Counted from the first letter of the stretch, positions 15,788-26,949 are shown. The stretch is 41,276 nucleotides of DNA from RBG-16-66-20 sp035517595 (GCA_035517595.1 DATIYN010000176.1:1-41276), one strand, 5' to 3'. Made by a program: numbers and translations. Notes: generated by a model not told the origin, from the letters alone.

Positions 15788-16629
15788 CCCTTCTTCTCGC
15801 TCGGCAGCGGCGGGAGCGCTCTCAGGTAGGCGATGAGGGCGTCGAGATCGGCGGGGGTGAGCTGGCTGGTCGTGTTCTTGATGACCTCGCCCATCGACGC
15901 GGCGGGGACGTCGCCTTCGGCGGTGAGGCCGGTGACGAGGAAATCCTTGATCTCCTTGTCGCTCTGCTTCTTGAGGTTCGTCGGCGTGAGGTTCGCGACG
16001 GATTTGCCGTCGGGGCCCCTGCCGCCGGCGAGAGTGCGGTCGGACCTCGGGCCGCCGAGGAAGTTGCGCGGGGTGTGGCACTCGCCGCAATGGCCGAGCG
16101 CCTGCACGAGGTAGGCGCCCCGGTTGACGACGGCCGACACGCCCGGGATGTCGGTGAAGGCGCCCGGGGTGAAGTAGAGCCACTTCCAGATCGATACGAG
16201 CCACCTCCATCCGAAGAAGAACCACAGGTCGTGCTCCTTGCTCGGCGTCGCGCTCGGCGGGAGCGTCTTCAGGTACGCCCACAGGTCGCGGGCGTCGCTG
16301 TCGGTGATCTTCGTAAACGACGGGTAGGGAAACGCGGGGAAGAAGTTCGACCCGTCGGGACGATCGCCCAGGCGCAGCGCGCGCAGGAAATCCGCCTCGG
16401 TCCAGCTGCCGATTCCCGCCGTCTTGTCCGGGGTGATGTTCGGCCCGTAGAACGTGCCGAAGGGAGTCTTCAGCGCCCGGCCGCCCGCGTAGGGCACCGC
16501 GCCTTCCTTCTCCTCGGTATGGCAGCCGACGCAGCCGGCGGCCTTGGCGAGGTACTCGCCGCGCTTCGCGTCCTGCGCAAAGGCGCTTCCGGCGAAGAGC
16601 AGGGCGAGGATGAGCGGTGCGCGGATCAT
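15784..16629 (-). CDS. Diheme cytochrome c (alcohol-dehydrogenase cytochrome subunit-like)
   Basis: This is an exported electron carrier of 281 residues with a Sec signal peptide ending AFA-Q near residue 18. It has two haem-binding motifs, CVGCH at 33-37 and CGECH at 181-185, each followed by a cytochrome c class I-type fold. The arrangement resembles the cytochrome subunits of membrane dehydrogenases and other diheme periplasmic cytochromes. A hydrophobic, aromatic stretch DLWFFFGWRWLVSIWKWLYF (134-153) joins the two domains and may touch the membrane. Candidate axial methionine: M246 in AASMGEV. No dehydrogenase partner is adjacent. ATG at 16629 lacks a Shine-Dalgarno and sits about 20 bases beyond the terminator of the upstream cytochrome gene, so it probably has its own promoter or a leaderless start. 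Confidence 0.9.
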   Translation of the reverse strand: MIRAPLILALLFAGSAFAQDAKRGEYLAKAAGCVGCHTEEKEGAVPYAGGRALKTPFGTFYGPNITPDKTAGIGSWTEADFLRALRLGDRPDGSNFFPAFPYPSFTKITDSDARDLWAYLKTLPPSATPSKEHDLWFFFGWRWLVSIWKWLYFTPGAFTDIPGVSAVVNRGAYLVQALGHCGECHTPRNFLGGPRSDRTLAGGRGPDGKSVANLTPTNLKKQSDKEIKDFLVTGLTAEGDVPAASMGEVIKNTTSQLTPADLDALIAYLRALPPLPSEKKG

Positions 16630-16649
16630 GCGCGCAGCATTATGCCGAC

Positions 16650-16680
16650 AAAAAGAAAGCCCCGCCTCGGCGGGGCTTTC
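16650..16680 (-). terminator. Rho-independent terminator of the cytochrome c'/c-556 gene
   Basis: A perfect inverted repeat (GAAAGCCCCGCC at 16655-16666 with GGCGGGGCTTTC at 16669-16680; effective loop about four bases) is followed on the minus strand by five Us (A-run 16650-16654). It lies 17 bases downstream of the cytochrome c' stop codon. This is one of only two convincing intrinsic terminators in the window. Confidence 0.88.
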
Positions 16681-16696
16681 CTCGGGTGATGCGGCC

Positions 16697-17161
16697 TTAC
16701 TGCTTCTCGCGGAAGTTCTCGTGGCAGCCGCCGCAGGCCTTGCCGATGCCGCCGATCGCCGCCTTCTGCGCGCCCTCGTCGCCGCCGCGGCTCACCTTGA
16801 CCAGGTTCTGCACGGCGTTCTGGAAGGTGTCCTGGGCCTGCTTGAACTTCGCGGGCTCGCTCCAGACCGCGGGCAGCGCCGCGTTCTTCACGGTCGCCTC
16901 CTTGCTCGCGGGCGCGAAGCCGTCCCAGGGCATGCGGGACAGGGCGTCGAGCAGCGCGGCGTTCATCGCCACCGTGTCGGCGTTGTACGGGACCTTGCCC
17001 TGGGCCATGCCGGCCAGGGGTCCGAAGTACTTGGCCTGCAGGGTCATCGCCGCCTGGCGCTGCTTGACCAGGATCTCCGGCTTGACCTGGGCGAGCGCCG
17101 TGTGGGTGACGCCGGCGCCGAGAGCGACGGCCAGGCCGGTCAATAGAAGCTTCTTGTTCAT
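16697..17161 (-). CDS. Class II cytochrome c (cytochrome c'/c-556 family)
   Basis: This is a periplasmic four-helix-bundle cytochrome of 154 residues with a Sec signal peptide (1-24, ending ALA-Q). The haem motif CGGCH is at 143-147 near the C-terminus, as usual for class II. RQAAM (35-39) near the mature N-terminus is the region of the distal ligand or pocket; a methionine there (M39) favours a low-spin c-556-like site over a five-coordinate c', but the sequence cannot decide. The start has a strong GAGGAG ribosome site six bases upstream. A strong terminator follows the gene. Likely roles are electron transfer or NO handling, from family knowledge. Confidence 0.92.
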   Translation of the reverse strand: MNKKLLLTGLAVALGAGVTHTALAQVKPEILVKQRQAAMTLQAKYFGPLAGMAQGKVPYNADTVAMNAALLDALSRMPWDGFAPASKEATVKNAALPAVWSEPAKFKQAQDTFQNAVQNLVKVSRGGDEGAQKAAIGGIGKACGGCHENFREKQ

Positions 17162-17265
17162 TCGGTTCTCCTCGTTAGGTTGTTCAGGGGTGTGCAGAAC
17201 GATTTTCGCGGCAACGGCCGCACGGTTGAGATAACAGTTGTGTTGCTGCGTTTATTCCAGCCGGA

Positions 17266-18198
17266 CTAGACGACGGCCTCCTCTTTCTTCTCCTTGACCG
17301 GCTTCACCAGGTCCTCACGGCGCACGCCCAGCCAGCGCACCAGCGGCGCCATGACCAGCACCGACGAGTAGATGCCGAAGCAGATGCCGATGGTGAGGGC
17401 GAGCGCGAAGTAGTGGAGCGCCGGCCCGCCGAACACCAGCATCGAGGTCACCATGGTCTGGGTGCAGCCGTGGGTGATGATGGTGCGCGAGATCGTGCGG
17501 GTGATGGCGTTGTCGATGATCTCGGTGACGCTCGCCTTGCGCATCTTCCTGAAGTTCTCGCGGATCCGGTCGGCGATGACCACCGACTCGTTCACCGAGT
17601 AGCCGAGCACGGCGAGCACCGCCGCCAGCACCGGCAGCGAGAACTCCCACTGGAACAGCGCGAAGCAGCCGAGGATGATCACGACGTCGTGGAGGTTGGC
17701 GATGATGGCCGCCACGCCGAACTTCCACTCGAAACGCAGCGCGAGGTAGAGCACGATGCCGATCGAGGTGATCAGCAGCGCGAGCGCGCCGTTCTCGGCG
17801 AGCTCCCGCCCCACCTGGGGCCCCACGAACTCGACCCGCCGCAGCGTCGCCCCGCTGTCCTGCGCCGACAGGCCTCCCATGACGGCTTTCGAGAGCTCGG
17901 AGCTGTTCTGGCCGGGCTTGAGCGGCATCCGGATGAGGACGTCGCGCGACGAGCCGAAGTTCTGCACCGAGTAGTCGTTGTAGCCGCGCGAGTCGAGCGC
18001 CTTGCGTATCTGGTCGACGTCGGCGGCCTGGGGGTAGCTCACCTCCATCACCGTGCCGCCGGTGAACTCGATCGAGAAATTCAGCCCCTTGGTCGCGAGA
18101 AAGAACACCGCCAGCAGGAAGGTGATCAGCGACACGATGTTGAACGCCAGCGCATGGCGCATGAACGGGATGTCGCGGCGGATCTTGAAGAATTCCAT
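17266..18198 (-). CDS. secF: Protein translocase subunit SecF
   Basis: This is the inner-membrane Sec accessory subunit that, with SecD, uses the proton gradient to pull proteins out on the periplasmic side. It is 310 residues long. It begins MEFFKIRRDIPFMRHAL, with a first helix at about 16-36, a periplasmic P4-type domain starting NFSIEFTGGTVMEV, and five helices from about 135, including VLGYSVNESVVIADRIRENFRK and the conserved ITHGCTQTM region. The tail is lysine/glutamate rich. It lies 17 bases after secD, the last gene of the queA-tgt-yajC-secD-secF run. Confidence 0.97.
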   Translation of the reverse strand: MEFFKIRRDIPFMRHALAFNIVSLITFLLAVFFLATKGLNFSIEFTGGTVMEVSYPQAADVDQIRKALDSRGYNDYSVQNFGSSRDVLIRMPLKPGQNSSELSKAVMGGLSAQDSGATLRRVEFVGPQVGRELAENGALALLITSIGIVLYLALRFEWKFGVAAIIANLHDVVIILGCFALFQWEFSLPVLAAVLAVLGYSVNESVVIADRIRENFRKMRKASVTEIIDNAITRTISRTIITHGCTQTMVTSMLVFGGPALHYFALALTIGICFGIYSSVLVMAPLVRWLGVRREDLVKPVKEKKEEAVV

Positions 18199-18215
18199 GC
18201 GCTACGCCTTTTCCG

Positions 18216-20072
18216 TCACTTCCAGGCGGTATTGCCGATCGACACGCGCTCGAGCTTCTTGCGCGTGCCGTAGACGAGGTTGACCATGCTGCGGCTCACC
18301 ACGACCGAGGAGAAGATCGAGGTGAGAATGCCCAGGCAGTGAACCACCGCGAACCCGCGCACCGGCCCCGAGCCGAAGATGAGGAGCGCGAGGCCTGCGA
18401 TCAGGGTTGTGACGTTCGAGTCCAGGATGGTGCCGAAGGCGCGCTCGTAGCCCGCGTGGATCGCCGCCTGGGGCGTCGCGCCGCCGCGCAGCTCCTCGCG
18501 CACGCGCTCGTTGATGAGCACGTTGGCGTCGATCGCCATGCCCAGGGTGAGCGCGATCGCCGCGATGCCGGGAAGCGTGAGCGTCGCCTGGAGGGCCGAC
18601 AGCACCGCGACCAGGAACAGCAGGTTCGCGCACAGGGCGAGGGTCGAGAACACGCCGAACAGCGCGTAGTACACGATGATGAAGAGCGACAGAGCCGCGA
18701 AGCCGTATACGGTGGAGTCGAAGCCCTTCCTGATGTTCTCGGCGCCGAGCGACGGGCCGACGGTGCGCTCCTCGACGATCTCCATGGGGGCCGCGAGAGC
18801 GCCGGCCCGGAGGAGCAGCGCCACATCGTTCGCCTCCACCGTCGTCATGCGTCCGCTGATCTGCACGCGCCCGCCGCCGATCTCGGTGCGGATCACCGGC
18901 GCGGTGACGACCTCGCCCTTGCCCTTCTCGATGAGCAGGATCGCCATGCGCTTGCCGACGTTCTCGCGCGTGACCTCCTTGAAGATGCGCGCTCCGGTTG
19001 CGTCCAGGGTGAGGTGGACCGCCGGCTCGTGCGTCTGGCTGTCGAATCCGGGCTGCGCGTCGGTGAGCCGGTCGCCCGTGAGCACGACCTGCTTGCGCAC
19101 TAGGATCGGCGCCCCGTCGCGCTCGACGTAGAACTCGTCGCCGAAGGGCACCTGCCCCGCGCGCGCCGCGGCGAGCGCCGCCGGATTCATGTTCTCCGTG
19201 TCGACCATGCGCACCTCGAGGGTCGCCGTGCGCCCGAGGATCTCCTTCGCCTTGGCGGTGTCCTGCACGCCGGGAAGCTGAACGACGACGCGGTCCGAGC
19301 CCTGCTGCTGGATAACCGGCTCCGCGACCCCGAGCTCGTTGATGCGGTTGTGCAGGGTCTGGATGTTCTGCTTGAGGGCGAATTCCTGGGTGCGCTTCTG
19401 CGCCTCGGGCTTGATCGACGCGACGAGCAGCAGGTCGCTCCCCGAGGTCGAGTCCGTGAGCTGCAGGTCTGGAATCTGGTCGGCGATGATGGCCCGCGCC
19501 TTGTCGCGCGTGTCGCCGTCGCGGAAGCGCACCACGATGTCGTTGCCCTCGCGCGTGATGCCCGAATGGCGCACGTTCTTGTCGCGCAGCTGGGAGCGGA
19601 TGTCCCCGGCGAGGCTCTCGGCGCGCTTGGCGATCGCCGCTTTCATGTCGACCTGCAGCAGGAAGTGCACGCCGCCGCGCAGGTCCAGCCCGAGGTACAT
19701 CGGCTGCGCGATGGCCCCGAGCCAGCGCGGCGAGTTCGGCAGGAGGTTGAGCGCGACGGTATAGGACGGGTTGGCGGCGTCCGGGTTGAGCGCCTGGTCG
19801 ACGACGTCCCTCGCCTTGAGCTGGGTGTCGGTGTCGGCGAGGCGCACCTTCACGCCGGTCAGGTCGAGAAAAAGGCCGGTCGGCTGGATCCCCGCCTTCT
19901 TCAGCGCGTCCTCGACCCGGCCGAGCAGCGCGTTGTCTGCCTTGAGGACGGCGCGCGCGGGCGAAACCTGCACGGCCGGCGCCTCGCCGAAGAAGTTCGG
20001 CAACGTATACAGGGCCCCGAGCAGCAGCGCCACCGCGATGGTGGCGTAGACCCAGACAGGGTACCGATTCAT
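18216..20072 (-). CDS. secD: Protein translocase subunit SecD
   Basis: This is the large SecDF subunit, 618 residues. It has an N-terminal helix (7-25), a long periplasmic region containing YLGLDLRGGVHFLLQVDM near 126-143, and a C-terminal five-helix RND-like domain with TLGMAIDANVLINERVREE, the family hallmark with the conserved Asp. ATG at 20072 directly abuts the yajC stop (yajC ends at 20073). The order yajC-secD-secF is the standard one. Function is well established for the family: late-stage translocation driven by proton flow. Confidence 0.97.
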   Translation of the reverse strand: MNRYPVWVYATIAVALLLGALYTLPNFFGEAPAVQVSPARAVLKADNALLGRVEDALKKAGIQPTGLFLDLTGVKVRLADTDTQLKARDVVDQALNPDAANPSYTVALNLLPNSPRWLGAIAQPMYLGLDLRGGVHFLLQVDMKAAIAKRAESLAGDIRSQLRDKNVRHSGITREGNDIVVRFRDGDTRDKARAIIADQIPDLQLTDSTSGSDLLLVASIKPEAQKRTQEFALKQNIQTLHNRINELGVAEPVIQQQGSDRVVVQLPGVQDTAKAKEILGRTATLEVRMVDTENMNPAALAAARAGQVPFGDEFYVERDGAPILVRKQVVLTGDRLTDAQPGFDSQTHEPAVHLTLDATGARIFKEVTRENVGKRMAILLIEKGKGEVVTAPVIRTEIGGGRVQISGRMTTVEANDVALLLRAGALAAPMEIVEERTVGPSLGAENIRKGFDSTVYGFAALSLFIIVYYALFGVFSTLALCANLLFLVAVLSALQATLTLPGIAAIALTLGMAIDANVLINERVREELRGGATPQAAIHAGYERAFGTILDSNVTTLIAGLALLIFGSGPVRGFAVVHCLGILTSIFSSVVVSRSMVNLVYGTRKKLERVSIGNTAWK

Positions 20073-20396
20073 CTAGATCGACTTGATCGTGCCCTTGGGC
20101 AGCAGCGTCTGGATCGCGCTTCTCTGCACCTGCACCTCGGTGTCGGCCGCGATCTCGATCGACACGTAGGCCTCGCCGATCTTGGTGACCTTGCCGAGCA
20201 CGCCGCCCGAGGTGATGACCTCGTCGCCCTTCTGCAAGGCCTCGGTCATCTGCTTGTGCTCCTTCGCGCGCTTCATCTGCGGGCGGATCATCAGGAAGTA
20301 CAGCAGGGCGAACATCCCGATGATGATGAAGAACTGCTCGTAGCCGGGTCCGGCCCCGCCCGGGGCGCCCTGCGCGAATGCGGGGGAAATCAGCAC
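20073..20396 (-). CDS. yajC: Preprotein translocase subunit YajC
   Basis: This is a small SecDF-associated membrane protein, 107 residues, with a single helix at about 20-37 (EQFFIIIGMFALLYFLMI) followed by RPQMKRAKEHKQM and the cytoplasmic YajC domain (GDEVITSGGVLGKVTKI). I place the start at GTG 20396 (MLISPAFAQG). A TTG four codons upstream would itself form part of the ribosome site: GGAG lies six bases before the GTG. The short N-terminus then matches typical YajC openings. An extended -10 precedes the gene, so yajC-secDF may also be transcribed separately from tgt. Confidence 0.93.
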   Translation of the reverse strand: MLISPAFAQGAPGGAGPGYEQFFIIIGMFALLYFLMIRPQMKRAKEHKQMTEALQKGDEVITSGGVLGKVTKIGEAYVSIEIAADTEVQVQRSAIQTLLPKGTIKSI

Positions 20397-20430
20397 GTGG
20401 ATCTCCAATGCGGTATGCAGCGAGGCGGGG

Positions 20431-20439
20431 AGTATACCA
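20431..20439 (-). promoter_or_regulatory. Extended -10 element upstream of yajC-secD-secF
   Basis: On the minus strand TGG-TATACT forms an extended -10 motif, in the 58-base gap between tgt and yajC. A start about 7 bases downstream would leave a leader of roughly 30 bases before the GTG at 20396. No good -35 is visible. It would allow secretion genes to be expressed independently of tRNA-modification genes. Confidence 0.42.
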
Positions 20440-20454
20440 TCGGGACCCGGCGGT

Positions 20455-21566
<1,112 letters not shown>

Positions 21567-21570
<4 letters not shown>

Positions 21571-22007
21571 GGCCGACGCTGAATCCGCTCCAGCGCCGCG
21601 CGCATCGCCGGCGGCAGCGGCACCGGCTTGCGGCGCGTGCGATCTACGTAGACGTGCACGAAATGTCCCTGCGCCAACGCGGCGTCGTCGTCGTTCCGGA
21701 ACAGCCCGATCTCGTAGCGCACGCTGCTGCGGCCGAAATGCGCGACGCGCAATCCGGCGTGCACCGCGTCGGGAAACGTCGCCGGCGCGAAGTACGTGCA
21801 TTGCGTCTCGACCACCAGCCCGATTACGTCGCTGGTTTCGATGTCGAGCGCGCCCTCGGCGATGAGATAGCCGTTCACCACCGTGTCGAAGTACGAGTAA
21901 TAGACGACGTTGTTGATGTGCCCGTAGGCGTCGTTGTCCATCCAGCGCGTGGTGATGCGCAGGAAATGCGCATAGGCGCTGCGCGTCTCGGGCTGGGGCC
22001 GGGGCAT
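21567..22007 (-). CDS. Hotdog-fold acyl-CoA thioesterase (YbgC/4HBT family)
   Basis: This is a cytoplasmic 146-residue thioesterase. The catalytic-loop motif RWMDNDAYGHINNVVYYSYF (21-40) with its Asp is the hallmark of the 4-hydroxybenzoyl-CoA thioesterase/YbgC family. It is followed by ETQCTYFAPATFPD and GHFVHVYVDRTRRKPVPLP, also family-typical. ATG at 22007 is 50 bases after queA, and the TGA overlaps the tgt start (ATGA). Its presence between queA and tgt is not explained by queuosine synthesis. The acyl substrate is not predictable. Confidence 0.9.
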
Positions 22008-22057
22008 TGCTGTCGCGGAATGTGAAATGTGCTCTGGAGCGAACTGCCGGTATTATC

Positions 22058-23083
22058 CTACGGCCGCGCACTGCTGCGTTCGAGCAGCATCGCGTCGCCG
22101 TAGGAATAGAAGCGGTAGCGATTCGCGACCGCATGGCGATACGCCGCGCGGATCGGCTCGACGCCCGCGAACGCGGAGACCAGCACGAGCAGCGTCGATC
22201 TCGGCAGGTGGAAGTTGGTCACGAGTTGGTCGACGACTCGGAACTCGAAGCCCGGCGTGATGAAGAGGTCGGTCTCGCCGCCCCCCGCTCGCGCGCCCGA
22301 CGCCTCGAGGCAGCGCAGCGTCGTTGTCCCCACTGCGACGATCCTTGCGCCCCGCGCTCGCGCCGCCTCGACCGCGTCGGCGGTCGCCTTCGGGATCTCG
22401 TAGCGCTCGCGGTGCATGCGGTGATCCGAGAGATTCTTCACCCGCACCGGCTGGAAGGTTCCCGCGCCGACGTGCAGGGTCACGTACGCGAAATCGACCC
22501 CGCGCTCTCTCAGCGCGGCGAGGACGGCCTCGTCGAAGTGCAGTCCCGCGGTGGGCGCGGCGACCGCGCCGGGCGCGCGCGCGTACACGGTCTGGTAGCG
22601 TGCCGCGTCCTCGGACTCCGGCGCGTGGGTGATATACGGCGGCAGCGGCACGTGCCCGTGGCGCTCGAGCGCATCGAGAGCGTCCGCGCCTTCCGGGAAG
22701 CGCAGCCGGTAGAACTCGCCCTCGCGGCCGAGCACGCGCAGGCGCAGGCCTCCGTCGAGCTCGAGCGTGCTGCCCGCCTTCGCCGCGCGTCCCGCGTGCA
22801 CCTGCGCGAGCGCCTCGCCTTCCGGGAGCAGGCGCTCGATCAGCACCTCGATGCGGCCGCCGGTTTCCTTCCGCCCGAAGAGGCGCGCCTTGATCACGCG
22901 GGTGTCGTTGAACACCAGCAGGTCGCCCGGGGAGAGGAGCCGGGGCAGCTCCGAGAAACGGTGGTCGGACAGCAATTCGCCGCCCAGGCGCAGCAACCGG
23001 CTGCCCGAGCGCGTCGCGGCGGGATGCTGCGCGATCAGCTCGGGCGGCAGCCCGTAGTCGAAGTCGTCGATGGACAGGCCCAC
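22058..23083 (-). CDS. queA: S-adenosylmethionine:tRNA ribosyltransferase-isomerase QueA
   Basis: QueA transfers and isomerises the ribosyl part of SAM onto preQ1-tRNA, giving epoxyqueuosine. Family landmarks: DFDYGLPPELIAQHP, LLVFNDTRVIKARLFGRK, APTAGLHFDEAVL, TLHVGAGTFQPVR and TNFHLPRSTLLVLVSAFAG. The start is uncertain. GTG 23083 gives SIDDFDY right at the N-terminus as in characterised QueA (341 residues). In-frame GTG 23098 and ATG 23116 are alternatives; none has a clear Shine-Dalgarno. The region upstream is occupied by the divergent tRNA-Leu gene and its -10 element, so the queA promoter must overlap these. Confidence 0.93.
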   Translation of the reverse strand: MGLSIDDFDYGLPPELIAQHPAATRSGSRLLRLGGELLSDHRFSELPRLLSPGDLLVFNDTRVIKARLFGRKETGGRIEVLIERLLPEGEALAQVHAGRAAKAGSTLELDGGLRLRVLGREGEFYRLRFPEGADALDALERHGHVPLPPYITHAPESEDAARYQTVYARAPGAVAAPTAGLHFDEAVLAALRERGVDFAYVTLHVGAGTFQPVRVKNLSDHRMHRERYEIPKATADAVEAARARGARIVAVGTTTLRCLEASGARAGGGETDLFITPGFEFRVVDQLVTNFHLPRSTLLVLVSAFAGVEPIRAAYRHAVANRYRFYSYGDAMLLERSSARP

Positions 23084-23088
23084 GCGGC

Positions 23089-23094
23089 TATAAT
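23089..23094 (+). promoter_or_regulatory. -10 element of tRNA-Leu
   Basis: A consensus TATAAT lies 25 bases upstream of the tRNA 5' end, placing the start near 23101 with a short precursor leader. The -35 region is weak (no TTGACA at 16-18 bases). The element sits at or inside the 5' end of divergent queA. Confidence 0.55.
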
Positions 23095-23119
23095 GCACGC
23101 GAAAAGCGCGCAGCATCCA

Positions 23120-23206
23120 GCCGGGATGGCGGAACTGGTAGACGCAGCGGACTCAAAATCCGCCGGTGGCAACACCATGTGGGTTCGATTCCCTCTCCCG
23201 GCACCA
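23120..23206 (+). tRNA. tRNA-Leu(CAA)
   Basis: This is an 87-base tRNA with the 3' CCA encoded. The acceptor stem pairs GCCGGGA (23120-23126) with TCCCGGC (23196-23202), followed by discriminator A and CCA. The anticodon stem GCGGA/TCCGC encloses loop CTCAAAA, giving anticodon CAA that reads the leucine codon UUG. A long variable arm (class II) and a GGTTCGATTCC T-arm are present. Just downstream, 23209-23228 can form a weak hairpin with one bulge but no U-run. Confidence 0.96.
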
Positions 23207-23266
23207 AAGCGAAACCAATTGTTTCCGCGGTCAACCCGCCATGCACCTGCGGCGTTCCCCACCACC

Positions 23267-24751
<1,485 letters not shown>

Positions 24752-24759
24752 GAGGCTGC

Positions 24760-25962
24760 ATGGACCGAAGACGATTCGTACGCGCGGGGGCCGGAGCGGC
24801 GCTCGCGCTCGCCGGGGCCCGCGTGTGGGCTGCGCCCGCCGCGGGCTCGACCAAGCTGCTCGTGGTCATGCTGCGCGGCGCCTACGACGGCGCGAGCCTG
24901 CTCGTGCCGTATTCGAGCGACTTCTACTACCGCGCCCGTCCGGGCATCGCCGTTCCGCGCCCCGGCGCAGGCGACGGCGCGGCGATCCGGCTGGACGCCG
25001 ACTGGGCGCTGAATCCCGCGGTCAGGGACACCCTGCTTCCGCTCTACGCGAAAAAGCAGGCCGCTTTCGTTCCCTTCAGCGGAAGCGGCGACACCTCGCG
25101 CAGCCATTTCCAGGCGCAGGACCTGATGGAGATGGGGCAGGGGGGCGCCGGGCCCCTCGACTATTCGAGCGGCTTCCTCAACCGGCTGGTGCAGGCGCTG
25201 GGCAGCGACCCACGCGCAGGTGGCGTCGCGTTCACGAACAACCTCACCCTTGCGTTCAAGGGCCCGGTCCCGGTGCCGAACGTGTCGCTGCGGGGAGGCG
25301 CGCGCGCGCCGCTGCCGCAAGGCGAGGGCGAGCGCATCGCGGCCATGTACGAGGGCACGCCGCTCGCCTCGGTCGCCGCGGCCGGCATCGAGACGCGGAG
25401 GGAAGTCTCGCAGCAGCTGATGACCGAGATGGCCGAGTCCGCGCGCGGCGCCGGGCCGGCGCGGGCGTTCGAGAGCCAGGCGCGCGTGGTCGGCAGGCTG
25501 ATGGCGAGCAAATCGTCGTACTCGATCGGCTTCGTCGACGTCGGCGGCTGGGACACGCACGTAAACCAGGGCGCGGCGCAGGGGGCGCTCGCGAACAACC
25601 TCGAAGGACTGGCGGCCGGAATCGCCGCGTTCGCGTCCGAGATGGGCGCGCTGTGGCCTGGCACCGCGGTCGTCGTGCTGTCCGAGTTCGGCCGCACCGC
25701 CCGCGAGAACGGCAACCGCGGCACCGACCACGGCCACGGCAACACGCTGTGGGTGCTGGGGGGCGGCGTCGCCGGCGGGCGCGTCGCCGGCGAGCAGGTC
25801 CCGGTCGACGAGCGGCACCTGTACCAGGACCGGGATTTCCCGGTGCTCAACGACTATCGCTCGGTCCTGGCGCATCTCTTCGCCCGCATGTACGGGCTGG
25901 ACGGGGCGCGCATCGAGCGCGTGCTCCCGGGCGCCAAGGCCCGGAATTACGGCCTGGTCTAG
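24760..25962 (+). CDS. DUF1501 family protein with Tat-like signal
   Basis: This is a 400-residue protein of the DUF1501 family, which has a sulfatase/alkaline-phosphatase-like fold and no settled function. The N-terminus MDRRRFVRAGAGAALALAGARVWAAP is a twin-arginine type signal (RRRF) ending AWA-type near residue 24, implying folded export. Family landmarks: LLVVMLRGAYDGASLLVPY, SGSGDTSRSHFQAQDLMEMG, FVDVGGWDTHVNQG, VVVLSEFGRTARENGNRGTDHGHGN and the C-terminal DRDFPVLNDYRSVLAHLF. A perfect AGGAGG overlaps the DUF1800 stop, four bases before the ATG. Together with the DUF1800 gene it forms a two-gene operon. Confidence 0.92.
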   Translation: MDRRRFVRAGAGAALALAGARVWAAPAAGSTKLLVVMLRGAYDGASLLVPYSSDFYYRARPGIAVPRPGAGDGAAIRLDADWALNPAVRDTLLPLYAKKQAAFVPFSGSGDTSRSHFQAQDLMEMGQGGAGPLDYSSGFLNRLVQALGSDPRAGGVAFTNNLTLAFKGPVPVPNVSLRGGARAPLPQGEGERIAAMYEGTPLASVAAAGIETRREVSQQLMTEMAESARGAGPARAFESQARVVGRLMASKSSYSIGFVDVGGWDTHVNQGAAQGALANNLEGLAAGIAAFASEMGALWPGTAVVVLSEFGRTARENGNRGTDHGHGNTLWVLGGGVAGGRVAGEQVPVDERHLYQDRDFPVLNDYRSVLAHLFARMYGLDGARIERVLPGAKARNYGLV

Positions 25963-26016
25963 CGGAATCGTCACGAAACGCCGGCGCGCGGTTGATATCA
26001 TGCGGCTGGAGCATTC

Positions 26017-26949
26017 ATGTTCGAACCGCGCCTCGATCACTTCGCCAGCCTCGGCCCCCACGGATTCCATCGCGTCGCCTACGCCGAGTGGGGCGACCAC
26101 GACTCGCGGCACGTGGTGGTGTGCGTCCACGGGCTCACGCGCAACAGCCGCGACTTCGACGAGCTCGCCCACTACCTCGCGGTGCGCGGCTGCCGCGTCG
26201 TGTGCCTGGACGTCGTCGGCCGCGGCGACAGCGACTGGCTCGAGGACAAGGCGGACTACGGGTTCGCGCAGTACGTGACCGACGCGGCGGCGCTGCTCGC
26301 CCGCGTCACCGCGCCCAGGGCCACGCTTATGGGACGGATGCGGGGCGAAGGCAGGGTGCACAAGATCGACTGGGTCGGCACGTCGATGGGCGGACTGATC
26401 GGCATGATGGTCGCGGCCGAGCCCGGCTCGCCGATCCGCCATCTCGTGCTGAACGACGTCGGGCCGCGCATCCCCTGGCCGGCGCTCGCGCGCCTCAAGC
26501 TCGCGTCGATCGGCGAGGGCGCCCGCTTTGCGGGCGTCAGGGAAGTCGAGGCCTATCTTCGCGACGCCTGCGCGTCCTTCGGCCCGCTGAAGGACGGCCA
26601 ATGGCGCAAGCTCGCCGTCCACAGCTCGCGCCGCGGTCCCGACGGCAGGTACCGGCTCGCGCACGACCCGGCGATCGTGAGCACGCTGCGCTCGGGCGGC
26701 GGCGCCGGGGTCGCTTTCGGCGCCGATTTCTTCTTCGGCATCGACCTTTGGAAGATCTGGGATGCCGTGAAGTGCCCGACGCTGGTGCTGCGCGGGGCTG
26801 AATCCGACCTGCTGCTCGAGTCCACGGTGAAGCAGATGCAGGGGCGCGGGCCGGCGGTGAAGGCGGTGGAATTCCCCGGCGTGGGGCACGCCCCCTGGCT
26901 GATGAGCGAGGACCAGATCCGCCCGATCGCCGATTTCCTGCTTGCATGA
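26017..26949 (+). CDS. Alpha/beta-hydrolase
   Basis: This is an alpha/beta-hydrolase fold protein of 310 residues without signal peptide. The oxyanion region is VVCVHGLTRNSRDFD (34-48). The nucleophile elbow GTSMGG gives Ser123. The probable acid is Asp264 in VLRGAESDLL, and the catalytic base is His291 in FPGVGHAPWL. The cap region lies at about 150-230. Its TGA overlaps the panE ATG (ATGA at 26946), so it is translationally coupled to a pantothenate gene, though no established link exists. A -10-like TATCAT precedes it at 25996-26001. The substrate is unknown. Confidence 0.9.
   Translation: MFEPRLDHFASLGPHGFHRVAYAEWGDHDSRHVVVCVHGLTRNSRDFDELAHYLAVRGCRVVCLDVVGRGDSDWLEDKADYGFAQYVTDAAALLARVTAPRATLMGRMRGEGRVHKIDWVGTSMGGLIGMMVAAEPGSPIRHLVLNDVGPRIPWPALARLKLASIGEGARFAGVREVEAYLRDACASFGPLKDGQWRKLAVHSSRRGPDGRYRLAHDPAIVSTLRSGGGAGVAFGADFFFGIDLWKIWDAVKCPTLVLRGAESDLLLESTVKQMQGRGPAVKAVEFPGVGHAPWLMSEDQIRPIADFLLA

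Noticed and set aside
23209..23228. Hairpin after tRNA-Leu as an intrinsic terminator
   Set aside because: Short stem with a bulge and no following U-run.
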